Below, piece after piece: positions 45,741 to 57,135 of a stretch of 64,000 nt of DNA. The notes under the pieces were generated by a model. It had not been told where the DNA came from and did not search any database. It saw only the letters and a program-made list of their open reading frames with translations. The stretch covers positions 23,019,318-23,083,317 of the forward strand of contig CM074188.1 in NCBI GenBank assembly GCA_037179385.1. Direction: 5' to 3'. The translations under genes were made by a program, and so were the position numbers. The DNA comes from Holothuria scabra (Eukaryota; Echinodermata; Holothuroidea; Aspidochirotida; Holothuriidae). Position 1 is the first letter of the stretch. Every line of letters starts with the position of its first letter.

Positions 45741-46005
45741 AGTGGACCAGAGCAGTCTCTCCAAGCTTATTTTAAAACAGCAGGTAAATCTCAAAATTTT
45801 CTTCTTACTTCTTTTCAAAGTATCTTCCACAATACTTCAGGAATTCAATATTTCATATTCAAGATAAACCCAAGCTGTCTTGCCTTGTAAATTTCTCGAT
45901 AAAGGGGAAAAGCAATTGTTACATCATACTCAACTCGCAGGGCAGGCTACTACATATGCTCACTCTAAGCTGGGGTGACTGCATAGAGTAATTTTTGCTT
46001 TCATT
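45741..46005 (+). repeat. Family C MITE, diverged copy
   Basis: GACCAGAGCAGTCTCTCCAA, TTCAAAGTATCTTCC, AATATTTCATATTCAAGATA, CCCAAGCTGTCTTGCC and GGGGTGACTGCATAGAG follow the family C order (compare 34479-34736). TTAA flanks are lost. Confidence 0.6.
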
Positions 46006-46171
46006 TCCAACTTCATTTGGGAGGCTATTCAGCTCAAAGTTGAGATCAAACTGTGCAGGTTTCTTTTGAAAGGTCTTACAGGTTACAAAACCATAGATTA
46101 CCCTTGGACAAAAAGCCTATCTTCAAAGACTGCAGAACCAATTTTGGCTGACCATCAGATGAAAGTGCCTA

Positions 46172-46969
46172 CCGTATTTACTCTATTAAACGCCCCGGGG
46201 GCGTGAAATTTTCGTTAAGGGGGGCGTTTATTAGAGTCAAATTTATGTGACTTCTGATAAACTACTATATGGCATATTTGTCCATTTGGTTGTCAGCTTC
46301 ACAATCAGCTGTGAGCTCCTCCCCAATGATCGGTAACCAAACTTCCCTATAAATACAGTATGGTAGCCACGAACAGCACTCTGAACTTTGCAAGTGTGAT
46401 CAACTTTCCCCGACATCTTAATATGTAACTTACACACAGAAGTGACTTTTTTACGTGCCCGTGGCATATGCATGCATGCATGTTGTGCACAGTATACAGC
46501 CAGGCCTCACGGTACCATACTGACCGGCCGGCTATACGCATGTACATACGGTAATTGCATTAAAGTTACCATGAGTAGTACCATTAGCAGTACATACGCG
46601 TTCATAGCATTTCACTGTTAAAGTTTTCCTGTGTTGAATTTGGATTTTTATGTTAGGCTGTTCGGATAGGCTAGCGAATATTTGTATACCTACGGTATGT
46701 ACAGTACCACTTTCGAACCGCAAACGAAGCAGTATAGGTTCGCGGTATGTGATAGCGTGACGGATATCAACAGAAATTAGTTGCGGAAACATGCCTTTTA
46801 CTTCAGGATACAGTATGGGACTTTAGGAGATTTCGTGGCTCCAAGGCAGGACTTTTTCATTTTCCTTTTACCATATTGTATTTGGAATTAACAATTTCAC
46901 TTTATGCGATGTGACGAAAAAGTTGGGGGGCGTTTATTAGAAAGGGGGCGTTTAATAGAGTAAATACGG
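46172..46969. mobile_element. TA-flanked TIR element, 798 bp
   Basis: Termini CCGTATTTACTCTATTAAAC and GTTTAATAGAGTAAATACGG are inverted, continuing into GCCCC / GGGGC. TA lies on both sides (46170-46171 and 46970-46971), the duplication made by Tc1/mariner transposases. GGGGGCGTTTATTAGA recurs just inside both ends (46220-46235 and 46925-46940). No transposase frame; the frames inside (46243-46792, minus) lack family motifs. Confidence 0.9.
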
Positions 46970-47440
46970 TATTATACGCAACAACACTGATGCAGTTTAA
47001 GGCAGCACAAAATACAGTTAAAGGCGGCCAAAAATCCCACAGCAGAAAAGTTTGAGGGCTAAAGCCCCAGCCTCTCTGTGGTTCCTGATCTTACTGTCAC
47101 CCAGAATTGGGGATTGAATCCAGAATCTCTCAGGCGCTAAGCTTCATTGTTTTTTGTATGGGCACTTCTGTGATATCCTTTATAGCCCACTCTTAGTAAG
47201 AAATCAAGGCTCCATTTGATAAGAAGAAAGCTGTTTCGTAAAGTTTATTTTTACAGATGTGCCTTTAGATGTAACAGGCTTCCATTATTTCCCTCACTAG
47301 TAGTTTTCATGATGTGTTTTGACTGCCTTTAGGTGCATCAAGGAATTGATGTTTATGAGTTTAGCCACAGAGAAACCACTTTATTGAAATGGGATGTTGG
47401 TGCTCTAAGGCAAATTAGGCAGACTGCATTTTCCCTTTAA

Positions 47441-47944
47441 AGGCCCAATCAAGCTCTCACCCCAAACAGTTACAATTCTCCTAACCTTCTTACTTGAGCC
47501 CTGTAGTGTTGGTCCCAGGGAACAAACCAAGACACATACAAATAAATAATAATGGCAAACGCAACGGCAAACAGTTTATTACTGTAATGCACTGCTTTGT
47601 ATGTAGGCGTGGCTTTTATATCAAATGAATAACATAACATGCAAATGAATGCATTAACATAAGAATAGCAGAAAGAACTGTGGCATTACAAACTAAATCC
47701 TTAGCAAGCCCCTCCCACAATTGTCTGTAATTCATCTACTTCCAGATGACATTTCAGTTTGGTTCAGGATAACTATAAAAGAGCAGTGTGTATGAAACAA
47801 AGCACTAGCATTCCAGTTCATGCTGTGTAATAAAAGCTTTGATACTCTGCATTGTTTGAACTAGATGTCAGTCAGAGAGCTGAGCCAGTAGAGAATTTTT
47901 GTCAACTACTATAATAGTTTTAGTTTGGGGTGAGGACAGGCCCT
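47441..47944 (+). mobile_element. Family B MITE, TTAA-flanked, with an LTR inside
   Basis: Left end AGGCCCAATCAAGCTCTCAC after TTAA (47437-47440); right end TTGGGGTGAGGACAGGCCCT before TTAA (47945-47948). Without the 205-bp insert and one 5-bp duplication it is 294 bp, matching the other full copies (289 and 297). Confidence 0.88.
47502..47706 (-). mobile_element. Solo LTR, 205 bp, 5-bp target duplication AGCCC
   Basis: The insert begins TGTAGTGTTGG and ends CTTAGCA, with TG...CA ends, and AGCCC lies on both sides (47497-47501 and 47707-47711). The intact family B sequence at the site (CTTAAGCCCCTCCCAC at 42885) shows the unoccupied state. On the minus strand a TATAAA box (GATATAAAAGCC, ~47605) precedes an AATAAA polyadenylation signal (~47575), as expected of a short retrotransposon LTR. 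TG...CA ends with a 5-bp duplication are typical of Gypsy, Copia or BEL elements. No internal region is present, so it arose by LTR-LTR recombination (inference). Confidence 0.88.
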
Positions 47945-47948
47945 TTAA

Positions 47949-50900
47949 TATCACTATGAAGAGAAGTGGTTTATTTGTAAGCGCTGGTAATATTTGATTT
48001 GAAAACCATTCTATGTAAACTCACGAGCAGACGTAGCCTAACAGGAACATGAATGTATAATTAATTTTAGCACATCTGTTATTTCCCCACCAGTAGTATT
48101 ATCCAAACGGTAAAAATCGGTTGAACTGGCAAGATGACTTTTGAATGATGTAGGACATCTGGCTAGCTGCATAACACATATCTTTGATTGGCAGCATGTT
48201 CTTCAACTACTTGGCTCAAAAGAAAATTGATTTCCATGCTATTATGATAGTGTTCATCGATTGCACAGAGCGCTTGTCATAAATATCAAGTACTGTCGAA
48301 CTTGCTTCTACAGGAGTTAATGTGATTGCTCTGCAAGTGATTCGTTCTCAAGTTGTATGCTAGAGAGGTGTATATACTGTAAGATGCCAAAGGCCTTTTT
48401 CCTTTGATACTATCAGTTTAGACCAATAAAATTTCCCCAAAAAATAAACAAAGAAAGGAATAAATAACTAAAATAAATATGAAATGAGCAGTGGATGGAA
48501 AATTGAAAATCAAAAAATGAGAGAGCCTTGGTATAGTATACTGTACATTGGATGCAACCAAAGTATTACACATAGGAGAAGCTAAGAATAGACACTTAAG
48601 ACTTCTTCCATTGCTGCAGTATACATTTTGCCACACTTTTTATGGTTGGCAGGTTCAATAACATACTGTGGTTACTTTACATTAGCTTTAAAAATGTATG
48701 TCAGTACCAAGAGTAAAAAGTCAGTCCTCTTTTTTGAATATGTCTGACATAGAACTTCCAGGGAGAAGCTTCATAATGGAAAAGTGATACCAAGTCCAGA
48801 CAGACTTTCTCCTAGCCTAATTCACTCCCATTCATATGAAGCTCTATTCATCCATCATACAACATAGTGCAGGAAATGAGGAATTCTGTTTGCCTGATTA
48901 CTGCAGTCAACCCCAGCATCCAGCCTTTCTCATTTCTGTAGCCCCTCCTGTGTTAATGGCTAGGATTGTTGTGTCTCACGAGTCCAAATGATTTAACACC
49001 TTACAAAACTGAGAATGAGTACACAGGCAATATGTCAGTTTTAAGTTTCTTTGGTACTGAAGCTGGTATTGAAGGAAAATGAACTATGAAATGTTTACAG
49101 ATGAAGAAAGCTCTGAAGAATGTACCATTTCTCGTCACTGACCGCAAACGAATCTTAGCAGGCTTAAACATTAACCGCAGACTGGCAGATCCATTTGTAT
49201 CATAAATTAGTATCCATAACAATCCAAGGAGATGGGGATGCATTTAGCCTTTGTACTCATCATCATCTCAAAGGTTGGATAAGTGAGACGAAGAAAGGAT
49301 GCGGTCTATTTGAAGTATGATACAAGGAACTCGAGTAATTTATTGCAGACTTAGGCGAGCTGGGTTAATGTTAAGTGATGAGAGCTGGCTGAGGAAATTT
49401 TATAGAACAAGTGAGTCCTAGAGCTAGAAAAAGTAAGCTAACATGTTCTCAGTCAATATGCAGTGATGTTGCTTCTTAGCAGTGTCAAGTGATTTATGCT
49501 TTTGTTGTGTTCACACTTTGTGTGAAGCAATTAACACATATTTAATTGGCCTGTTAGCTAACCCCAAATGTTACATATATATTTGTGTATGTTGGTGTAT
49601 CTGTTATTGTCAATCATATGTGGAACCTGACTATATCACGTGTGTGTTTAGTGTGCTTTATTTCCTCCCCAGATGATAAAATGTATTCAGGCAGAAAATT
49701 AGATTGTTTCAGAAAGTAAGAATGAATGTGTCATCATGAAACCCTCTGACAATGATAAGAACCAGCCATAGGATGAGATTAGATCACCTTCAAATTATGT
49801 GAGAGTGCAATAATATGAAGATGCAGCACCTGGGTCAGGCCATTATATTGTAAGAGAAAAAAAGATGCAATTTTGTGAGATTTTAAATTCATTTTTGTTA
49901 TAAAAGCCTAGGTTAATTAAATTGATTGACCCCGTGACCTTAAACTATTGTCTCTCTCGTTGTTGTGGTCGAATTTTGGGATAGCTAGATTAATTAAAGA
50001 AATCTCCCTTGTTGAATGCTAAATGCAAAGGGAACCTTCATATGAGAATTTTAATGTCTTTGGTCAGTATGTGAGGCAGTTCTGAGGGCGGAAGGGGGAC
50101 ATGGCCCCGAAAATATTGTGAACAAATTGCCTTGTTCATATTTTTTGTCTTCGTTTCAAAGTCCTGCTCAATAGCTTTCAGCATGAAGGTTTTTAAAAAC
50201 AGGATAAGGATATATAAATTATATATATTTTACAATCCTCCTGAAGGAAGAACTAGGCATGACTCTTAGGCATTTCATGGGGTTGTGGAACCCACCTGTC
50301 CCCACTTTTAAGGGCCTATGTATGTTAGAATATAAAAACTGTTTTTGTTGTAGTAAAGGCACTTCATCCTTTACAGTTTTTAACTTGTTTTAATTTGTAG
50401 AAGATACCAAAAATACATTTTGGAAGCAAGAGAGTGGCATAGTGGGGCATAGTGTAAATTATTAAGTAATTGCCACAGTTTTGAAAGAGATCATATGGGA
50501 AATCTTTTGTTCATGATAGCTTTATACTAAAATTTCATGCTTTCTTCTTTTTTTTTTTGCATTGAAAAGAGCAATGACAGGGTGGTGTGATTTGTTTTGG
50601 ACCTTCCTCTCCAAAGAAATGAAATTTCATGGAGGTAACTGCCTCTCAAAAGGAATGAAATGTCATGGAGGTAACTGATGCCAGGCTGCTGTCAGTGATA
50701 TTTTACTGTCTTTTCAAGGAAAGAAATGCCCTCTGCTGCCAACACAGTTTCTGCTTTAAATAACTTTCTATTTATCATCAGTAAATCTAACTACGGGAAT
50801 TATTTACTAATATGAGAGCCTTCTCTATAAGTTCCACTGATGATAACTTTTACTTTTCCCGAGAAAAATTGATTGGTTCACAATATAAACATCAACATAC

Positions 50901-51477
50901 TACTTTATTTCATTGGTGATTCATTTTTCATCAGAAATCAATTTATTATAGTTAAAAGGATTTATATTATGTGCTTGTTGGTATACATAGATCTTTAAAA
51001 TTTGCTGTATTTATATTAAAGAGAAAATCTGGTTTATTCACTCTGATAGTTCATTGATTGTAATGCCCATATGGAAGTTTGTAAGAGTCATCAAAAATTG
51101 AGACATGTGACCAGTTGTGGTTACCATTAGTCATCAAATAGCAAGGGTGAAAATGGTAAAGCTGTTACCTTTCTAGCATATTCATCCCCCCTGCACTCCC
51201 TCCTGATACCCCTTGCCTGCCTGGTTACATTACCATGCACCATGCCCATTGTGTCTGAAAGTGCTTGGGGTTTAGGAAGGGAGGAAATTATCCAATATTC
51301 TATGGTCCATTACTGAAACATAGATTTAAGCAAAAATCCAAAAATTAGTAATGACAGAATGTCCCCTCCCTGGCTGTGACCCTTCATCATCTTTTGGGAG
51401 TGGCTGTTGGCTCAAGCTTTCATAGTGATTTCCACTCGTAACATCCTTACAGCAGTTATTTTCCATTGCCTTCCTGC
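47949..51477. other. Unassigned sequence
   Basis: No gene, TIR or known family recognised over 3.5 kb. 50595-50680 holds a tandem duplication: GAAATGAAATTTCATGGAGG then AATGAAATGTCATGGAGG, each followed by TAACTG. The frames at 48418-48636 and 49001-49243 (minus) have no recognisable features. Confidence 0.4.
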
Positions 51478-51489
51478 TTGTTTGAAAGA

Positions 51490-51599
51490 GTAGGGAAAAC
51501 AAGCCAGCTGTGGGCCGCAGTTGAAAAAAAGGTTGTGGCCGGCTTGACTTCAGTTATTTGGTTAGAAAACTGGATAAAACTCCATCTAACCTAACCTTG
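51490..51599 (+). mobile_element. tRNA-derived SINE, copy E, 5'-truncated
   Basis: Only the 3' half is present: TAGGGAAAACAAGCCAGC, GTTGAAAAAAAGG, GGTTAGAAAACTGG, CCATCTAACCTAACC. TTGTTTGAAAGA flanks both sides (51478-51489 and 51600-51611), so the truncation happened at insertion, as expected of target-primed reverse transcription. Confidence 0.85.
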
Positions 51600-51611
51600 T
51601 TGTTTGAAAGA

Positions 51612-53699
51612 AATTTAGAGGATTGCCTATAGCCACCATTGAGAGGTTTTGGTGACCTAAAATATCCTGTCCCACCTTCCCATATAGTCACTGATGGTGT
51701 CATTGAACATAAATATTTACTGAAATATGTTTAGGTCTTTTTCTGTGGGATCCATCTAAAGATGATGTATTACTCTTGCTTTGCTACCAGTCACAGTGTG
51801 ATATAGCTCCCTCTACTTTCTGCCAGTGGACTGAGTGCTACTTTTTCTATGGCAAAAACTGTATTTTTATGAAAAAACAGTAAAGAAATGAATGCAGTGC
51901 TGTGTGTTCCCTTGAAAACTTTGCTTCTGGAAATGTTATTTCTTCTGTTTACTTTGTGGTGACACAGTCTCAAGGGAGGCACGGGAAACAGCAAGTTCCT
52001 TCATCTACCAATTCACAATGTTAATGTCCAGAGGGTTTTTGAATCTACTGCTTTGGTCAAGTAGCATGGTTATATGATATTGCCACACATTCCGGTACTT
52101 TCTTGTACAAATTTTTATCAACAATTTACCCTTTTAGTCAATAAAGTTGTAACCAGGAAAATTTTTAATTCGTGCACTTTTAATTGAACTGAATTCATGC
52201 TTCAGCAGGATAAAAATTGAGGAAGTAACAAATGATTTAATTAAGTTTCCATTGTAGAGATTTCATGATGGTTATTCACTTGCTTTCTAACACCATAAAT
52301 TTCAGTGATGTATTTTTAAATATTGTTTATGCCCAAGGGCTAGTTTATCAACATCAATATTATTATAGATCGGAGGTCCTAATGATCAAAGTGGAGAAAA
52401 TGGTTTGAATCATTGAATGAACAGTATGTCAGTTTTCCACTGCAACATAACCTCATATTTTAAAACAAAAGCTTTGACCTCTTGGCCTTGCAAGTAAAGA
52501 ACAACATTATGTCACTCAACTTTACTACTTAATTGATGGATACTTGTTAACATTCACATCATGTTAATAAACAGACCATCAAATTTTTGAATCAGTGAGA
52601 TGGTAACATCATGTGATCAAGAAACTCATGTATTTCTGAAACTTCTCCCGCAGCTGTTCAAAACAATATTGTAGAATTCTTAACATTCTTGAAATCTTTA
52701 AGGGAAATTGAACCACAAATGGTTTAATTTTGATAAAAAATGTCTCGCAGTTAATTCTCAACACGCAAATACTGCTAGGCTTCTGTGTTGCAATTGCAGT
52801 GTACATAGTATATTTGTACATGCTCCCATTGCAGGTTGTATGCAATATTTACTGTCATTGTCTATAATTGAAGGTCATTCATGAATAATATTTGTAATAA
52901 TTACATTAATTATTACAGTCATTGAATAATTTGAACTTGCTCTTGTATGAGGTAACATTATGCTCCCTGGCCCCCACCCCATTTCCTCTATTCTTCTCCC
53001 TATAAAAATAAGCCAAAAGAATCTAGTTGCAGTTGCATCATAAAATGTGACAGTGTAAGGTGAACAATTTTCATCTAAATACGCAGAATATATATTAGAA
53101 AGGATGCCGCCAACCTCTAGACAAGAAGTTTAAATGCCCTGGTTAATCATTTGTGTGCATCAGTATCCCCATGACAAGCTCCAGTTAATAACAAATTAAA
53201 ACATTTGACAAAGCCTACACTAAAATTGGCAGCAGCATACCTGGCAGAGAAATTAATCAAATCCATGCCACCTCAGAATTTTACTTCATCACATTCCCCC
53301 CTGACTTGGCTTCACATTGTTGCTATTGATTTCATGTCAGTAACTCGGCGAACTACCTGGTGTCACCGTTGCTGCGCTGGAAGCATTGTCAAACCTTTCA
53401 AAGAGACATTCATCTGCTTGTGTCATTTTCCTCCTCAGTGAGTTTTTTCTTCAAATCAAATTTGGATGTAAATCGTCATTTCTTGCCTCGAATCAATGAA
53501 TGTTGTCTTTCTCTGGTGAGATGCAAGATGATAAAGGTGATTGTGCGATGCATACTAAAAGGATTGGTACTGTATGTGGAATTGATTGGGAATATATGTA
53601 GAATGCATGATTTTGTTTTTGCCAGGAGCTGAGTGAAATTGGGGAATCTGAAGTGGGGTTCATGGTCTGGCACTCTTGGATTGGTTGTAGTTTTAAGAA
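51612..53699. other. Unassigned sequence
   Basis: No supportable gene or mobile element. Short frames on both strands near 53205-53730 overlap each other and lack motifs. Confidence 0.4.
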
Positions 53700-53800
53700 G
53701 AAATGAGTGTAGTAGACTGTCCTGTTTCATGATTGAAGAAAATAGTGAGACTTAGCTGTTCCTTGAAAAAAAAAAAATTGGGGCAACTGCTCTTGCCCTT
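53700..53800. repeat. Rearranged family C MITE fragment
   Basis: AGACTGTCCTGTTTCATGATTG is in reverse orientation to the neighbouring right end GGGGCAACTGCTCTTGCCCTTAA, so an internal inversion has occurred. A run of 12 A lies between. SINE D is inserted next to its right end. Confidence 0.55.
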
Positions 53801-53807
53801 AAAAGAG

Positions 53808-54024
53808 TTAGTTAGATGGGGTTTTAAGGCCCAGTTTCCAAACACGGCCTTTTTCCAGTTGTGACCCACTGGCTTGTTTTCCCTACTCCATTGCTTATGA
53901 GGAGCATCATGCACAACAGCAGCAGGTTCCATTTTCAGAGTCTTTGGTATAACTCGACCTGGGAATCAAACCCACGCCTTCTGCCTTTTAGGCGGATGCT
54001 CTACCGTTAGACCAAACACATGGT
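53808..54024 (-). mobile_element. tRNA-derived SINE, copy D
   Basis: On the minus strand: CATGTGTTTGGTCTAACGG, TAGAGCATCCGCCT, GTGGGTTTGATTCCC (B box), TATACCAAAGACTCT, GGAGTAGGGAAAACAAGCC, CACAACTGGAAAAAGGCC, GGAAACTGGGCC, CCCATCTAACTAACT. This is the copy with the most tRNA-like head. Flanks CCCTTAAAAGAG (53796-53807) and CCCTTCAAAGAG (54025-54036) are a 12-bp duplication with one mismatch. Confidence 0.88.
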
Positions 54025-54367
54025 CCCTTCAAAGAGCTGATGCAAATGCAGTTTTACGTCACAGTTTGAGTAAAACCAGTAAATTCTGATGTGAACATTA
54101 AGATGACTACAATATTTTGTCACTGAATTTTTAACTGCTGATGGAGACTTTTGTGTAAAGTTTTGCTGAATGAAACTTTCAGAATATTTGTCAGTTAACA
54201 AAATTCCATACAGATGTAATACTAGGCAGCCTCCACCAAAGTGCAACTAATCACCACCTTGTTCTATGATCTTACATCAGTTTTTGTTAGTTTTAATTAA
54301 TTGTACCAGTGAAGTGCAGAACTAAATTTGGGGAAAAAATTGTTAAAACAAACTCTGGTTGTAACTT

Positions 54368-54421
54368 TAAGTAAGGAGGTTAGGGAAATTGGAACTGCGG
54401 GTAAGAGAATTTTGCCTTTAA
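54368..54421 (-). repeat. Family B MITE end fragment
   Basis: Reverse complement of the left end of family B: AGGCAAAATTCTCTTACCC, CAATTTCCCTAACCTCCTTA, beside TTAA at 54417. Truncated after ~50 bp. The rest of 54037-54996 shows nothing recognised. Confidence 0.5.
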
Positions 54422-55000
54422 AGCTTCAAAAGAGGGCAAAAATGCAACATTGAAATGTTGTGAAACATAAACTGCCATGATAATAAGAGAGATTTGATGG
54501 GAATTAATATTTAGCTAATGTTTTAAAATAAGGATTAGATTACTATAAATTGTACCTCCTCACAAATGTACAACTTGGCATGTGACATATTGTCAGTTGT
54601 ACTTAAATGTTATGTTATCATATCATAGCATACATGTTTGAATTTTTTGTTCTCTTCAGTACAATAGCTCAACCTCTGCAAGGGGTAGTCCTACTTTTTG
54701 GTTGTTGATTTACTGGAAGAACACTTTGTGACCTTTTACTGTAGTTGAGAAAAAAAGTTTCCTTTATATTTTCAACAAACCCAAATCGCCAACCAAAATG
54801 TAGTGTGGTTTATGTTTAAGTTCCATCTGCTGTCTCAGAGGATACTCTTAGTTTTGTAAAAACAAGAAATACCAGAAATAAAAACTTTCATTTTTCTGCA
54901 ACTGGTGGGGCCTAGTTCATAGCCCAGCATATATTGCAGCATGGTTCACCAGTGAATTGCACTGAGTCCATTGTTTGAGAGATGCTGCTCTACAGTTTAA

Positions 55001-55229
55001 AGGTCAAGAGCAGTTCCCCCAGGCATATTTTGAAGCAACAGCTAGCTAAATCTCACACTTTTTGGTCTTATTTCTCTTCTAAGTTTCTTTCAATATTGAA
55101 TATTCAGGGAAACCAAGCAGACAATTTCACATCTAAAGAGAAAAATTGATGTCAAATGACTCTCAACAGCCAACCATGAAACAGGACAGTTTACTATAAT
55201 ACTTCAGTTTTGGGTGAATGCGCTTGCTC
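55001..55229 (+). mobile_element. Family C MITE, 229 bp, TTAA-flanked
   Basis: Left end AGGTCAAGAGCAGTTCCCCC after TTAA (54997-55000); right end GGGTGAATGCGCTTGCTC before TTAA (55230-55233). Body words GAAACCAAGCAGACAATTTC, CAAATGACTCTCAACAGCC, CATGAAACAGGACAGT match other copies. Confidence 0.8.
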
Positions 55230-55233
55230 TTAA

Positions 55234-56851
55234 ATTGATTTTTTTTTATATTTTTTTGGGGGTGGGGGATAGAATGGGATTGAAAAGGACCTACTATAAA
55301 TTTATCAACCCCACTTTTACAAAGTTAAAGGAAGCATGTAAAAGTTAACAAGACTCCATAATTGGTGTTTTTCAGAATGCTATCTATATCCACCACAGGT
55401 ATAAGAAGTAAGCCCAGTAAATAGGGGGACCCAAATTATCTTGCTTAGCCAAACTGTGGAACTTTCATGGTTGAATTGCTGTGAAATGTGTGCCCTCGGA
55501 AGAATTAAAAGTCTCATAATTTTAACCAAAGAATCTAATTTTTTTTCTCACAGTCTGAATGACCCCTGCATATTGCACATATGTCTTTTACCAAATGTTG
55601 CACATGTAAACTTGCCACACACATACAAAAATGAGTTCAGCTAAATACTTGTGACTATATGCTTCCAGTTCCAGCTTGCTTCAACCTGTTGAACTCATAG
55701 TGTTAAAAAGATGTCAGCCAAATGTTTAGTTCGAGTTCAGTTCAAATTATGAGAAAAGTGATTTTCATTTGAGTTCAAAACTGTGTTGAACCAGTGCTGA
55801 AAGTACACCACCATGATGGGCAAACTGAAAATGTCACAAAAGTCAGTGAAGCATTGCATTTCACTTTATATGTAATACTGTTCACATGAACAGAAGGATG
55901 TGGTGTCATTTTTTGGGGTAGGGGTGGAGGGTGGAGAATGTTGGGGGAACCATTTTTGGAGGGGAATGGGAATTTCTCCCCAATGTTGTTTCAACATTTC
56001 CCTAACCTGAAATTAAACAATTCTTTAACAATGTATTCCGGGATTAAAAGCAGTTGTAACACCTGCAAAGTTATTGTTGATCTGTCATACCCAAATTTTG
56101 TGTTAATTTGTACTTTGTTGACAAGAATCCCTGGTTTTAAAATTGGATTTTTTAAGTACATTGGCATTGTAAGTGCTCAAGGCATGATACAAGTGACTTG
56201 TTACGTGATTAATCATTGAACAAGTCTCTAGGGATCATAAGGAATTGAATGTAATCTGACTTTTCTGGATTAACCGTCAAGAATTCCATTTTTTCCCAAG
56301 TCAAAAAAATTTCTCTAAACATTTTGGTGAGAAAATGGGAAAGTGTAAAAAGCCACCTGTCAACTTTCTATTTCATCACAAGGTACAAGCTAAATAAACC
56401 TTGTCATTTTTACAGTGTAGGGGGTCCAGAGGACATTTGTTACTGATGTGCAAGTGGCCTCTTCTCTAGAACAGTTTCCAAAAGTTGTCATTGAAATGGA
56501 ACAAAAAAAAAGAAGAAGAAGGAAAGATAGAAAAAGAAGAATGAGAAACAAAAGTTTTGTTCTTGAGTGTATTCTCACAAGTAGTCCAGAATGTACGAAA
56601 TTGCAGTCTCCCCATTGCTTCCCAAGTTATGTCATTCCACAATGATGGCAATAGCAGGAAACAGAGATAGTGACGGGGTGCAGGTGAGGGTGAAGGGAGG
56701 TTGCAGTAAATACTGTTGGACCCGTAGTAAGAAACAAATTTTTCTTTTTCAAGTTGTGACAACTTAAGGACGGTGCCATTAATTGTTTTGCCGGACTAAA
56801 AAGTAGACCTACTGGTAGCATCTTTTTGTTAGTAGAGGAAGGAGAAAAAAA
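55234..56851. other. Unassigned sequence
   Basis: No gene recognised; G-rich tracts at 55255-55270 and 55915-55945 and a purine-rich run at 56505-56550, whose Lys/Arg-rich translation is a composition effect. Confidence 0.4.
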
Positions 56852-56855
56852 TTAA

Positions 56856-57131
56856 AGGTAGTCAATTCTCAACTCCAGCCTACAGAAAATTCTCAATTGG
56901 CACAGCTGATTGATTGACAGCCAATTCAAAAAGTGCAGAACCCTATAGCTCATATTACACAGCATGTACTGGTATGGGACTGATAGTGTTCTGAATACAC
57001 AGAGAGCCTCATCGTTTTATACTCACTCATGAAGCAACTTACTGAGATTGTGCCTGGATGAGGATGAAGTTTAGTTATGGGAGGGGCTTAAGTATTAAAG
57101 AGGAAGTGTCTAGGATGAGAGGATTTTGCCT
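56856..57131 (-). mobile_element. Family B MITE, 276 bp, inverted, TTAA-flanked
   Basis: Reverse complement of the family: AGGCAAAATCCTCTCATCC at the right edge, AAGCCCCTCCCATAAC, CTTCATCCTCATCCAGGC, GAGTATAAAACG, TTGAATTGGCTGTCAATCAA. TTAA on both sides (56852-56855 and 57132-57135). Confidence 0.82.
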
Positions 57132-57135
57132 TTAA

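Noticed and set aside
56448..56762. Lys/Arg-rich or Ser/Phe-rich overlapping frames
   Set aside because: Caused by a purine-rich run read on both strands; no conserved feature.
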